DNA of 5,870 bases from an uncultured Oxalobacter sp. (GTDB lineage Bacteria; Pseudomonadota; Gammaproteobacteria; Burkholderiales; Burkholderiaceae_D). Shown piece after piece: positions 1-5,869 of this stretch. Positions within the stretch are counted from its first letter, which is position 1. Each line of letters opens with the position of its first letter. The position numbers and the translations under genes are program-made. The DNA is taken from positions 1 through 5,870 of the forward strand of contig CAKQQG010000063.1 of NCBI GenBank assembly GCA_934270705.1, read 5' to 3'. The notes under the pieces are model-generated. The model did no database searches. It worked only from the letters and a program-made list of their open reading frames with translations, and was not told where the DNA came from.

Positions 1-2
1 AT

Positions 3-554
3 ATATTCGATTTGTCTGACTGGTTTCCGTTTTTTAGCGAATATCAAATTTTTCTGGACGCCAGAACTGAAAAACATTTAATAGAGTTTTTGGATGATTA
101 TCATGACCCTATTATGTGGGCAAATATTCTACTATATTCGAAATATAATAAGTCTTTTTTTGGTGAATTAGTTTGTAAGATTGAAAAGAATTTGGTGGAA
201 CATATAAATAGAATAACTTATAATGAACCAATGATGCAGGAAGAGTTTTGGTATATATTAATATTTCATAATTGTCCGTATATTTCTAATGATTTAAAAA
301 ATGAAATGAGCGTTCTAATTAATAGAATAAAAACGCACGCTGCTGCTCAAGATTACCCATCCTCAAATACAATAGAACTAGTTTGTGAATTCTTAGAACA
401 AAATTTTAAGAATGGTGGCCGGAAACCGAAAGAAAGTTTTTTTAATTGGAATGGTATAAAAAATTTTGCAGATCAAATTACTTATAGAACTTATCAAAGA
501 ACACTTTTTAAACGATATAGAAAAAATAAATATAATTTATACGTAAGTCTATAA
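3..554 (+). CDS. Unrecognised alpha-helical protein, 3' end only (AT-rich DNA)
   Basis: Open reading frame entering from the left edge and ending at a TAA at 552-554. The frame is already open at position 3. A TTG at 12 could be read as a start, but no ribosome site is visible, so I treat the gene as truncated by the window and the visible 183 residues as a C-terminal part. The protein is rich in Asn, Lys, Ile, Phe and Tyr, looks mostly helical and soluble, and ends in a very basic, Tyr-rich tail (RTYQRTLFKRYRKNKYN). No catalytic motif, membrane segment or signal peptide is seen. Its roughly 25% G+C contrasts with about 58% in the pga genes, which suggests horizontal acquisition. A weak hunch is the helical C-terminal extension of a defence-type (Abi/DRT-like) reverse transcriptase, but no reverse transcriptase motif lies in the window. 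That the frame is coding is fairly sure; its function is unknown. Confidence 0.7.
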   Translation: MFDLSDWFPFFSEYQIFLDARTEKHLIEFLDDYHDPIMWANILLYSKYNKSFFGELVCKIEKNLVEHINRITYNEPMMQEEFWYILIFHNCPYISNDLKNEMSVLINRIKTHAAAQDYPSSNTIELVCEFLEQNFKNGGRKPKESFFNWNGIKNFADQITYRTYQRTLFKRYRKNKYNLYVSL

Positions 555-608
555 TTTTTAATAACATTTTGATCTGCTTATATTTAGACATTATTTCTTT
601 TAATTTCG

Positions 609-659
609 CATAATTTATATTATGTAAAATATTTGTGTGGTCAAGCTTTTTTGCCTGAC
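609..659. repeat. Two small hairpins at the AT-rich/GC-rich boundary
   Basis: CATAAT (609-614) and ATTATG (619-624) form a 6-bp inverted repeat around TTAT. GTCAAGC (640-646) and GCCTGAC (653-659) flank a run of six T; read as minus-strand RNA this gives a 7-bp stem with one G-U pair and an A6 loop. Neither has the stem-then-T-run order of a good plus-strand terminator for the gene ending at 554. They lie where base composition changes and may only mark the junction. Confidence 0.3.
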
Positions 660-698
660 TGAACAGAAAGTCTGAATATAAGGAAAGGATAAATACCT

Positions 699-727
699 CC
701 GCCCTGTCGTGCGGCAGGACGGGGCGG
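699..727 (-). terminator. Candidate pga operon terminator hairpin
   Basis: Arms at 699-708 (CCGCCCTGTC) and 718-727 (GACGGGGCGG) pair over 10 positions, with one G-T wobble (an A-C mismatch when read on the minus strand), around a 9-nt loop. The hairpin begins 9 nt after the pgaD stop codon. The following minus-strand sequence (AGGTATTTATCC) is only moderately T-rich, so intrinsic termination may be weak. Its position right after the last operon gene is the main support. Confidence 0.5.
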
Positions 728-736
728 GTTCGGGGG

Positions 737-1261
737 TTATGCGCTGATTTTTTCGTGCAGGATAGCGGCGTTTGCCGGTTGTTTTTCCCTGACGGTTTCG
801 TTTGCGTTATCGCAGAGTACGCTGACGATGTTGCCGTTATCATCGAACATGCAGGTCATGATTTTGGCCTGATGCATTTTGCGGATGTCGTCGATGCCGA
901 GCCGTGTGGTCTGGGCAGTTTCTTCCAGTGTGATGGGGGCTGGCTGTGTCTGGCGGCGGTCGCGTTCGCCCTTGAAGCGGAGTTTGTTGTACAGCGCCCA
1001 AAGCAGGAATGCGCATATGAAGCCGCCGATCCACGGGAAAAAGCGTGTGATGAGGTGCTTGATGGCCTGGGAGTCTTTTTTGTCGATGATACTGGTGAAC
1101 AGGGTGTCGTCGATCATCTGGCAACACAGGGCGATGAAGGTGCCGATGAGGTAGAGCATGACGCCCCAGAATACGATGTGCAGCAGGATACCCAGTATGC
1201 GCTGTCCCGGCGTTTGCCGGTCGCGGTAGCATACTATCAGGTTTTTCGGGTCGGTTTGCAT
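737..1261 (-). CDS. pgaD: PNAG biosynthesis protein PgaD
   Basis: Small inner-membrane subunit that works with PgaC. In E. coli the PgaC-PgaD pair binds c-di-GMP at its interface, and this drives PNAG polymerisation and PgaD stability. The 174-residue protein has two membrane segments (about 22-47 and 75-93), followed by WALYNKLRF at 88-96, a stretch I recall as essentially identical in E. coli PgaD. A charged cytoplasmic tail follows, with the family-like pattern of a helix ending in MHQAKIM (129-135) and then DDNGNIVSV (140-148). E. coli PgaD is about 137 residues; the excess here lies largely in the C-terminal tail and in the loop between the two membrane segments. ATG at 1261 is 22 nt past the pgaC stop, with a weak GGAAC upstream. 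It is the last gene of the operon and is followed by a hairpin. The sequence is too divergent in the tail to name c-di-GMP ligands. Confidence 0.93.
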   Translation of the reverse strand: MQTDPKNLIVCYRDRQTPGQRILGILLHIVFWGVMLYLIGTFIALCCQMIDDTLFTSIIDKKDSQAIKHLITRFFPWIGGFICAFLLWALYNKLRFKGERDRRQTQPAPITLEETAQTTRLGIDDIRKMHQAKIMTCMFDDNGNIVSVLCDNANETVREKQPANAAILHEKISA

Positions 1262-1283
1262 GTTGGTGTTCCGTTTGGTTGGG

Positions 1284-2573
1284 TCAGTCGTTCGGTCGTG
1301 TCAGGACGTCGTCTTCTTTGCGGTTGTTGATTCCCCTGTCGGTCGTGTGCCACCGGCCGCGTTTTTTGCCGCTGGAGAAGAACATGGCTTTCGGGAAGGC
1401 GATGATCGAGACGATCCAGTTCAGTATCCAGTAGAACAGCGGATACCAGATGATGGCGAGATAGATGCTGAGCAGGCCGCGGTCGTATTTGCGTTCCATG
1501 AAGAAGCAGACGGCGAATTGCAGCAGGCAGGTCGCGCCCAGTATCAGTCCGGTATAGGGGAGCGAGAGGATATGTTCTGTCGGCGTGTCCGGCAGGTCGA
1601 TGAACAGTTTGATGACGGATATGACGGTCAGCAGCAGGAGTGTATAGCTCCATGCGACGCTCAATATGTATTCGATGAAAATGCCCCAGAAACGGCGGGC
1701 TTTCCAGCTGAAAAGGTGATGGCAGTAATTTTTGAAGGCTTCCCCTCCCCCGACTGCCCAGCGCAGGCGTTGTTTGAAAAGACCGCCGAGTGTTTCGGGC
1801 ATGAGGATCCAGCACAGGGCGTGCGGTTCGAAGCGGATGTCCCAGTGCTTGACCTGCAATCGCCAGCTGATGTCGATGTCTTCGGTGAGCGTCAGTTCGT
1901 TCCAGTAGCCGACGCTGTGCAGTGCGCGGCGGCGGTAGGCGCCGATGACGCCGGAGATGGTGAAGATGCGGCCGTATATCCGTTGTGCGCGTTTGAGCAG
2001 TCCGACGATGGCGGAAAATTCGCCTACCTGGATGCGCCCCAGCAGCGTGCTGCGGGTGCGGATCCGCGGGTTGCCGGTTACGGCGCCGACACGCGGGTTG
2101 TTGATGAAGTGGCTCATGATCCAGGTGACGGCGTAGTGATCCAGTATGGCGTCGCCGTCGATGCAGACCAGAAATTCCCCTTTTGCAGCCAGCGCGCCGG
2201 CCTTGAGGGCGACGGCCTTGCCCTGGTTGGTGGCGAGTTGCACGACCCGCATGCGCGGGATGGTTTTCGCCACGGCTTCAAGTTGCTCGCCGGTATCGTC
2301 GGAGCTGCCGTCGTTGATGGCGAGGACTTCATAGTTTGGGTAATGCAGGTCGGCCAGCGCGGTGAAGGTTTCGATGACGTTGGACGATTCGTTGTAGCAC
2401 GGCACCAGTATGGATACGAAGGGGTATTCGGGCAGCTCCGGCGGAACGGTGTAGTGCTGCCCTCTTTCGTATCGGTAGTAGTACAGCAATGCCCCTGCCA
2501 TCCAGAGATACGACATGAGCAATGGATAAAAGAAGGCGAAATCGAACAGCAATTCGAACAGGGAGTCAAACAT
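1284..2573 (-). CDS. pgaC: PNAG synthase PgaC (GT2 family glycosyltransferase)
   Basis: Processive inner-membrane glycosyltransferase that polymerises GlcNAc from UDP-GlcNAc into beta-1,6-linked PNAG and moves the chain across the membrane, together with PgaD. The 429 residues are close to the usual length (E. coli about 441). An N-terminal membrane segment lies at about 8-32, the GT-A catalytic domain at about 50-290, and three or more membrane segments at about 296-325, 337-358 and 368-395. All signature motifs are present: DGS at 88-90, DGD at 139-141 (nucleotide and metal), TED at 230-232 (catalytic base D232) and QRLRW at 268-272 (QxxRW). The C-terminus contains RGRWHTTDRG, similar to the E. 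coli tail. ATG at 2573 lies 21 nt after the pgaB stop, behind an A/G-rich but weak ribosome site. Chitin or cellulose synthases share these motifs; the flanking pgaB and pgaD settle the assignment. Confidence 0.96.
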   Translation of the reverse strand: MFDSLFELLFDFAFFYPLLMSYLWMAGALLYYYRYERGQHYTVPPELPEYPFVSILVPCYNESSNVIETFTALADLHYPNYEVLAINDGSSDDTGEQLEAVAKTIPRMRVVQLATNQGKAVALKAGALAAKGEFLVCIDGDAILDHYAVTWIMSHFINNPRVGAVTGNPRIRTRSTLLGRIQVGEFSAIVGLLKRAQRIYGRIFTISGVIGAYRRRALHSVGYWNELTLTEDIDISWRLQVKHWDIRFEPHALCWILMPETLGGLFKQRLRWAVGGGEAFKNYCHHLFSWKARRFWGIFIEYILSVAWSYTLLLLTVISVIKLFIDLPDTPTEHILSLPYTGLILGATCLLQFAVCFFMERKYDRGLLSIYLAIIWYPLFYWILNWIVSIIAFPKAMFFSSGKKRGRWHTTDRGINNRKEDDVLTRPND

Positions 2574-2594
2574 TTCTATCTTTTCTCTGTGTCC

Positions 2595-4595
2595 TCAGCG
2601 ACGTGCCGAAAAATAAGGAGCGATGACACGGATGTCCGGATGTCCGATGATGGGGTCGTCCGGATAGTAGCCGAAGTTGTATGCTTTGTTTTTGAGCAGT
2701 TGTTGCATTTGCTGCACCATGATTTCGTTGGGCATCGGTCTCAGATGTCCCGGACGCCAGTCCTTGGCCTGCAATTCAAAGACGGTTCGGCGCAGTCCGA
2801 GCGGATGTTGCGCGACTTTGTCGATGAGGTCCTGCATCCACTGTTCGGCGTGATCCGCAGCGCCTTCCATGTAGGGCATGGCTTCCACACCGGTATAGTC
2901 GTAGGTGGTCAGGAAATCGTCAAGGTTTTGCGCCATCCATTCTTCTGCCTGTGGCGTGAGGATCACAGGCGCATACATGTTGCGGGACGTGAAGACCGGC
3001 GGATGCCATTTTTCGACGGTGGCTTGCAGTTCCTTCGTGAAATCGATCAGCGCCCTGCTCTTTGCACGGGTGAAGGTGTGCATGAGTTTCGGATCCTTGC
3101 GGATTTGTTCCGGGTCGTCTGGCAGGCCGATGCTTCTCAGCCAGGCTTTTCCGGCCGGGCTGACGTCTTCGAAGTCGCCGATGATGCCGTCGTCATGGAA
3201 GATGATGCCCATGATCGGGGCGTGTGTCGCCAGGTCTTCGTAGATTTCGTTGATGATGCGGCGGTTGTCTGCGTCGAACGGTGTCAGACGGGTGTAAAAG
3301 ACTTTTTTGTCCGGAGAGACCGCTTCGACGATCGGACGGTTTTTCAAATCGAAGCCCAGTATCGGCAGCCATGCATAGACTTCGCATTTGTATCGCGTGG
3401 CGAGTTGCCAGGAGATGTAGTTGAAGAAGTCCGAGCGCATGGGCAGATGGCGGTTCGGGAAATACAGTTCGTCTGCGGTACCGTTGCCGTCAGGGTCTGC
3501 GAATGCCTGAAGGTAGATGACGTTGGCGCCGGATGCCTGGATGCGGTCGAACAGCAGCGAGGTGTTTTTCTGGCGCTGCACCGGGTTTTCGTCATAGATC
3601 ATGTCCAGATCGACGTGCATGACGCGCTGGATGGGCAGATCGGCGACCGGCAGGTCTGCCATGGCGTTGCGGCGGCGGTAATCGGTGCTGCCTCCCATGA
3701 CGCCCGCTTCGACTTTTCGCATCATTCTCGGAAAATCGATTTCTTCGTGCATCATGAGTCTCGGGATGGTCGGCCAGTCGGAAAAGAACGCCAGCGAGGC
3801 GGTCAGCGGGTAGCCCGCTTCCTGTGCGGCCTGTACGCCGACCTGGTTGTAGCGTCCGTATGGCCAGACGGCGACGAGCGGACGATGTCCGGTCTTGTCG
3901 TAGATGATGTCGGAAGATTTTTTCCAGTCGTCGTAAACTCTTTGTTTGAAGGCTTCGATGGTTTCGTACTGGCCGGTTTTGGCGTCATACAGTCTGTGTG
4001 CGCCGGCGGGCAGTTCGATGCCTTGCGGGTTGCCCTGGTGTCCGCGGTGCAGGTTGTGGGAGTGCGATGCCAGTTCGACGATGCCGGAATCGGCCATTTC
4101 GCGGATTTGCTGCCAGTCCAGGAATGCCGAACGCGGAAGACGGGTTCTGCCGCCGTAATCGACGAGTTCGCCTTCCGGGGTTTCCAGCCAGCCCGTTTCA
4201 AGAGACAGGAACGCGGTGTAGCCGTAGGATTTGAGCATCGGATAGACGATTTCATAGAAGCTGCGGTATCCGTCGTCGAACGAAAGCAGTACGGATTTCG
4301 GCGGCAACGGCTTGCCGGTTTCCTTTGCCTTGAGGACGTCCTTGACGCTGATGATATGGTAGCCGTTTTTTTTCAGCCAGTCGAAGTGGGTTTTCAGCTC
4401 TTCTATCGAGACAGGGGCGGTATCGTCGAGGGTGCCGTTTCTCAGTTCCGGAACGACATTGTGGTAGCACAGGGTGATGAACGAAGGTGTCGGCGTTTCG
4501 GTGTTTGCCGCGGTGGCAGCGGTTGCAAGGGTGCACAGTGCGAGCAGAAAGCCGAGTGCGAATCTTTTTCCGGTAGTCAGTATGCGAGTGATCAT
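2595..4595 (-). CDS. pgaB: PNAG N-deacetylase/hydrolase PgaB
   Basis: Periplasmic two-domain enzyme that removes some N-acetyl groups from PNAG, needed for export, and hydrolyses deacetylated PNAG. Numbered from ATG 4595 (666 residues): signal peptide with a basic n-region and hydrophobic core at about 8-25; polysaccharide deacetylase (CE4-type) domain at about 38-300 with YHN (H45), SFDDG (D107, D108), SHSHNLH (metal ligands H178 and H183) and WPYG (244-247); then a GH153-type hydrolase domain at about 320-660 with FHDDG at 466-470 (D468, D469). All expected catalytic residues are present and the length matches the family. A GTG at 4610 would add five residues (MELFA). I prefer the ATG because GGAA sits 9 nt before it and the signal peptide then starts normally. 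A Cys at 21 is preceded by LAL, a poor lipobox because Leu replaces Gly/Ala/Ser at -1; ATA-A near 29/30 fits signal peptidase I. First gene of the operon; pgaA is absent. Confidence 0.96.
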   Translation of the reverse strand: MITRILTTGKRFALGFLLALCTLATAATAANTETPTPSFITLCYHNVVPELRNGTLDDTAPVSIEELKTHFDWLKKNGYHIISVKDVLKAKETGKPLPPKSVLLSFDDGYRSFYEIVYPMLKSYGYTAFLSLETGWLETPEGELVDYGGRTRLPRSAFLDWQQIREMADSGIVELASHSHNLHRGHQGNPQGIELPAGAHRLYDAKTGQYETIEAFKQRVYDDWKKSSDIIYDKTGHRPLVAVWPYGRYNQVGVQAAQEAGYPLTASLAFFSDWPTIPRLMMHEEIDFPRMMRKVEAGVMGGSTDYRRRNAMADLPVADLPIQRVMHVDLDMIYDENPVQRQKNTSLLFDRIQASGANVIYLQAFADPDGNGTADELYFPNRHLPMRSDFFNYISWQLATRYKCEVYAWLPILGFDLKNRPIVEAVSPDKKVFYTRLTPFDADNRRIINEIYEDLATHAPIMGIIFHDDGIIGDFEDVSPAGKAWLRSIGLPDDPEQIRKDPKLMHTFTRAKSRALIDFTKELQATVEKWHPPVFTSRNMYAPVILTPQAEEWMAQNLDDFLTTYDYTGVEAMPYMEGAADHAEQWMQDLIDKVAQHPLGLRRTVFELQAKDWRPGHLRPMPNEIMVQQMQQLLKNKAYNFGYYPDDPIIGHPDIRVIAPYFSARR

Positions 4596-4647
4596 TGCGA
4601 AAAGTTCCACGTTGTTTCCAGACTGGATTTAAACATTGTTTCTGGCA

Positions 4648-4679
4648 GTGCCGTATCCGGGCAGTGCTTTCGACGGCAC
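4648..4679 (-). repeat. Inverted repeat in the pgaB leader
   Basis: GTGCCGT (4648-4654) and ACGGCAC (4673-4679) form a perfect 7-bp stem around 18 nt. GGCAGTGC also occurs twice directly (4644-4651, 4660-4667). If the candidate promoter near 4745-4773 is used, this structure lies in the pgaB 5' untranslated leader, about 50-80 nt before the start codon. No known riboswitch class is recognised. Confidence 0.35.
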
Positions 4680-4744
4680 GTTGAAATGATGGCGGTTGAC
4701 GGAATGGTTGTATGTCCCGAAGGGTAAATGCATAAAATTCGCTC

Positions 4745-4773
4745 ATTGTAGAGCGGATCGCCCTTTTTCTCTA
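4745..4773 (-). promoter_or_regulatory. Candidate pgaB sigma-70 promoter
   Basis: On the minus strand a TACAAT (-10, 5/6 match) at 4745-4750 lies 17 nt after TAGAGA (-35, 4/6 match) at 4768-4773. Transcription would start near 4738 and give a leader of about 140 nt before pgaB. The -10 box is the loop between the 5-bp arms CGCTC/GAGCG (4740-4755). Assigned by eye from the consensus only. Confidence 0.4.
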
Positions 4774-4782
4774 CTCCTCTTT

Positions 4783-4799
4783 TGTAAAACTCTGTTACA
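4783..4799. promoter_or_regulatory. Dyad TGTAA-N7-TTACA, possible regulator site
   Basis: TGTAA (4783-4787) and TTACA (4795-4799) form a 17-bp dyad containing the shorter palindrome CTGTTACAG (4792-4800). Relative to the candidate pgaB promoter it sits at about -45 to -61, a usual position for an activator. The regulator is not identifiable; the T-N11-A pattern would suit a LysR-type protein but is not specific. Confidence 0.3.
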
Positions 4800-4927
4800 G
4801 CTTGCGGTCTTGCCGCGTGTCCCGTTTTGGTGTTGCCGCATCTTTTTTCGGTGGATGGGTTTAACGTCCCGGAAGACGACGGCTCCGGTTCAACGGATTG
4901 CCGGCAGGTTCTGTCCGGAAAAATTTG

Positions 4928-4960
4928 CCGGTCTGACGGGCCAAAATCCTGTCTGACCGG
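4928..4960 (-). repeat. Long imperfect hairpin with minus-strand T-run
   Basis: Arms 4928-4940 and 4948-4960 pair over 13 positions (CCGGTCTGACGGG with CCTGTCTGACCGG), with one T-T mismatch and one G-T wobble, around a 7-nt loop. GTCTGAC also recurs directly at 4931 and 4951, exactly 20 bp apart. Read on the minus strand the stem is followed by CAAATTTTT, so it resembles an intrinsic terminator or attenuator upstream of pgaB. It could equally be a protein-binding dyad. Confidence 0.45.
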
Positions 4961-4995
4961 TATGGATGCGGGTCTCTTTCTGGCGTTTCCATACC
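4959..4995. repeat. 8-bp inverted repeat overlapping the 4928-4960 hairpin
   Basis: GGTATGGA (4959-4966) and TCCATACC (4988-4995) are perfect inverted copies around 21 nt. The left arm shares two bases with the neighbouring hairpin, so the two structures abut and could compete. No product or regulator is recognised. Confidence 0.35.
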
Positions 4996-5045
4996 ATAAA
5001 CGCTTATTTCTTTCAAACAATTTTTCAAAAACATGCCTTAGATCA

Positions 5046-5074
5046 TGAACAAAAAAAGGCAAGCATTTTATATT
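5046..5074 (+). promoter_or_regulatory. Candidate promoter for the 165-residue membrane protein gene
   Basis: TGAACA (5046-5051, 4/6 match to the -35 consensus), a 17-nt spacer and TATATT (5069-5074, 5/6 match to the -10 consensus) lie in AT-rich DNA about 80 nt before the preferred start codon. TGCCTT (5034-5039) and AAGGCA (5056-5061) form a dyad over the -35 area that could serve as an operator. Confidence 0.45.
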
Positions 5075-5155
5075 AATAATTAATTGAACGATATGACAGA
5101 AAAAACCGAAGTATCCTGCACGTTGAGCCAATCTTTATATGAGGAGTCATTCAAA

Positions 5156-5653
5156 ATGGAAACGATGCTTGTGTTTTTGACGCTCTCTGTATTTATTTTC
5201 GGTGGTATCGTGATTGTCCAGCTGTATGTCCTGCAAAAGAAACGCAAGGAAATCGATATGACCAGACGTCGGCTGGAAGATATGCTGGTTCGTGATTGCG
5301 GTGATGCCATTTCCCGGTATCGCATGCGTTTTCTGCGTGTTCCGAAAACCGATGTCGGCTATCTGACCCGTGTGAAACTTTCCCATGAAGCGAATATGCC
5401 GGAGTTTTATCTGGCGTTCGGCGGCAACGATGCCGAAGTGCTGGGTTATGCGAAATTTTCGCGCAAGGAAAACAACGGTCATAAATCGACTTATGTATTG
5501 AGCGAGGTGCTGCCGGCCAGCGCACCGGTTCCCTGCCCGGTCCTGTCGCTGCATAACGAGTTGTACACGCTGGATGAAGCGGTCAGCACGCACAAGACGA
5601 TCGATGCGAAACTGGATCGTCTGATCAGTATCCGCGTGGCCGAAGCCGGCTGA
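5156..5653 (+). CDS. Unrecognised single-pass membrane protein, 165 residues
   Basis: I do not recognise this family. The protein begins with a membrane segment at about 4-26, followed by a basic stretch (KKRKE, then TRRR) that should stay in the cytoplasm and may form a short coiled coil to about 45. A soluble domain of about 110 residues follows, mixed alpha/beta in appearance, with YRMRFLRV (55-62), FYLAFGGNDAEVLGYAKFSR (84-103) and a Pro-rich turn with Cys 127. The start was chosen because GAGGAG at 5141-5146 lies 9 nt before ATG 5156 and the membrane segment then follows at once. ATG 5093 or TTG 5084 would add 21 or 24 polar residues without a good ribosome site. Codon use and G+C resemble pga, so it is probably native. 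It is transcribed alone, divergently from pgaB, with a strong terminator behind it. A link to PNAG is only suggested by the neighbourhood. Confidence 0.8.
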   Translation: METMLVFLTLSVFIFGGIVIVQLYVLQKKRKEIDMTRRRLEDMLVRDCGDAISRYRMRFLRVPKTDVGYLTRVKLSHEANMPEFYLAFGGNDAEVLGYAKFSRKENNGHKSTYVLSEVLPASAPVPCPVLSLHNELYTLDEAVSTHKTIDAKLDRLISIRVAEAG

Positions 5654-5660
5654 GCGGTTT

Positions 5661-5713
5661 TTCCGGAAAAAACGGGATGATGCAATCCCAGTGGTAAGGT
5701 TTTTTTTCCGGAA
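5661..5713. terminator. A-tract/T-tract inverted repeat after the membrane protein gene
   Basis: TTCCGGAAAAAA (5661-5672) and the sequence ending TTTTTTCCGGAA (to 5713) form a 12-bp inverted repeat. It encloses a small GGGAT/ATCCC hairpin (5675-5688) and a T8 run at 5700-5707. It starts 8 nt past the stop codon. It could act as a first, weaker terminator, possibly in both directions. Confidence 0.4.
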
Positions 5714-5740
5714 GTGAAAAAGTTTCCATTGAATGGTTGT

Positions 5741-5770
5741 GACCGGATGATGTCATCCGGTCTTTTTTTT
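5741..5770 (+). terminator. Rho-independent terminator
   Basis: GACCGGATG (5741-5749) pairs perfectly with CATCCGGTC (5754-5762) over a 4-nt loop, followed directly by eight T (5763-5770). This is a textbook intrinsic terminator for the plus-strand membrane protein gene. Confidence 0.9.
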
Positions 5771-5788
5771 GTGCAAGATCGGGGAGTA

Positions 5789-5869
5789 TCAAACGGAAAC
5801 CGGCAAGTATCGCTTGCCGGTTTCGGGTTGTACCGTCAGGTATAGGTATTTCAGGCGCGGAAGCAGTCC
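5789..5869 (-). CDS. Possible C-terminal end of a minus-strand gene
   Basis: A minus-strand frame entering from the right edge ends at TGA (5789-5791) and reads 26 protein-like residues ending in KRYLPVSV. The gene would converge with the membrane protein gene. Against it, the last codons coincide with a perfect 12-bp inverted repeat (5796-5824), and another minus frame ends earlier (TGA at 5851-5853, reading DCFRA), in which case the hairpin would follow the stop as a terminator. The window is too short to decide, and no function can be given. Confidence 0.35.
   Translation of the reverse strand, partial: GLLPRLKYLYLTVQPETGKRYLPVSV
5796..5824. repeat. Perfect 12-bp inverted repeat near the right edge
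   Basis: GAAACCGGCAAG (5796-5807) and CTTGCCGGTTTC (5813-5824) pair perfectly around TATCG. No T-run follows on the plus strand and only a short CGTTT on the minus strand. It may terminate a minus-strand gene coming from the right or be a dispersed palindromic element. Confidence 0.6.

Larger units (their letters stand above)
4596..5155. other. Long divergent intergenic regulatory region
   Basis: About 560 bp separate the divergent pgaB and the 165-residue membrane protein gene. Open frames here read as non-protein-like shadows, and I see no tRNA or known RNA. It contains several inverted repeats (4648-4679, 4783-4799, 4928-4960, 4959-4995), candidate promoters in both directions, and an AT-rich stretch from about 5000 to 5090. 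It probably holds most of the transcriptional control of both flanking units. Confidence 0.7.

Noticed and set aside
508..843. Minus-strand frame crossing the AT-rich/GC-rich junction and the pgaD end.
   Set aside because: It joins DNA of two very different compositions, overlaps two better genes and has no coherent protein character.
755..1330. Plus-strand open frame opposite pgaD.
   Set aside because: Its protein is a low-complexity Asp/Ala/Val/Gly-rich shadow, while the minus strand encodes a PgaD with the conserved WALYNKLRF segment.
1260..4727. A 1155-codon open frame on the plus strand running antisense through pgaC and pgaB.
   Set aside because: The translation is Val/Asp/Gly/Arg/Phe-rich without domain features, spans two clearly real genes and their junction, and is explained by GC-biased codon use on the other strand.
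4928..4995. Repeats near pgaB considered as a CRISPR array or tandem repeat.
   Set aside because: Only two 7-bp direct copies with inverted symmetry; there are no regular repeat-spacer units.
4696..5048. Short plus-strand frames in the divergent intergenic region.
   Set aside because: No ribosome sites, no recognisable features, and mutually overlapping frames; best seen as chance openings.
4592..5131. A 179-codon minus-strand frame upstream of and overlapping the pgaB start.
   Set aside because: Composition is not protein-like, it has no convincing ribosome site, and it covers inverted repeats and promoter-like sequence.
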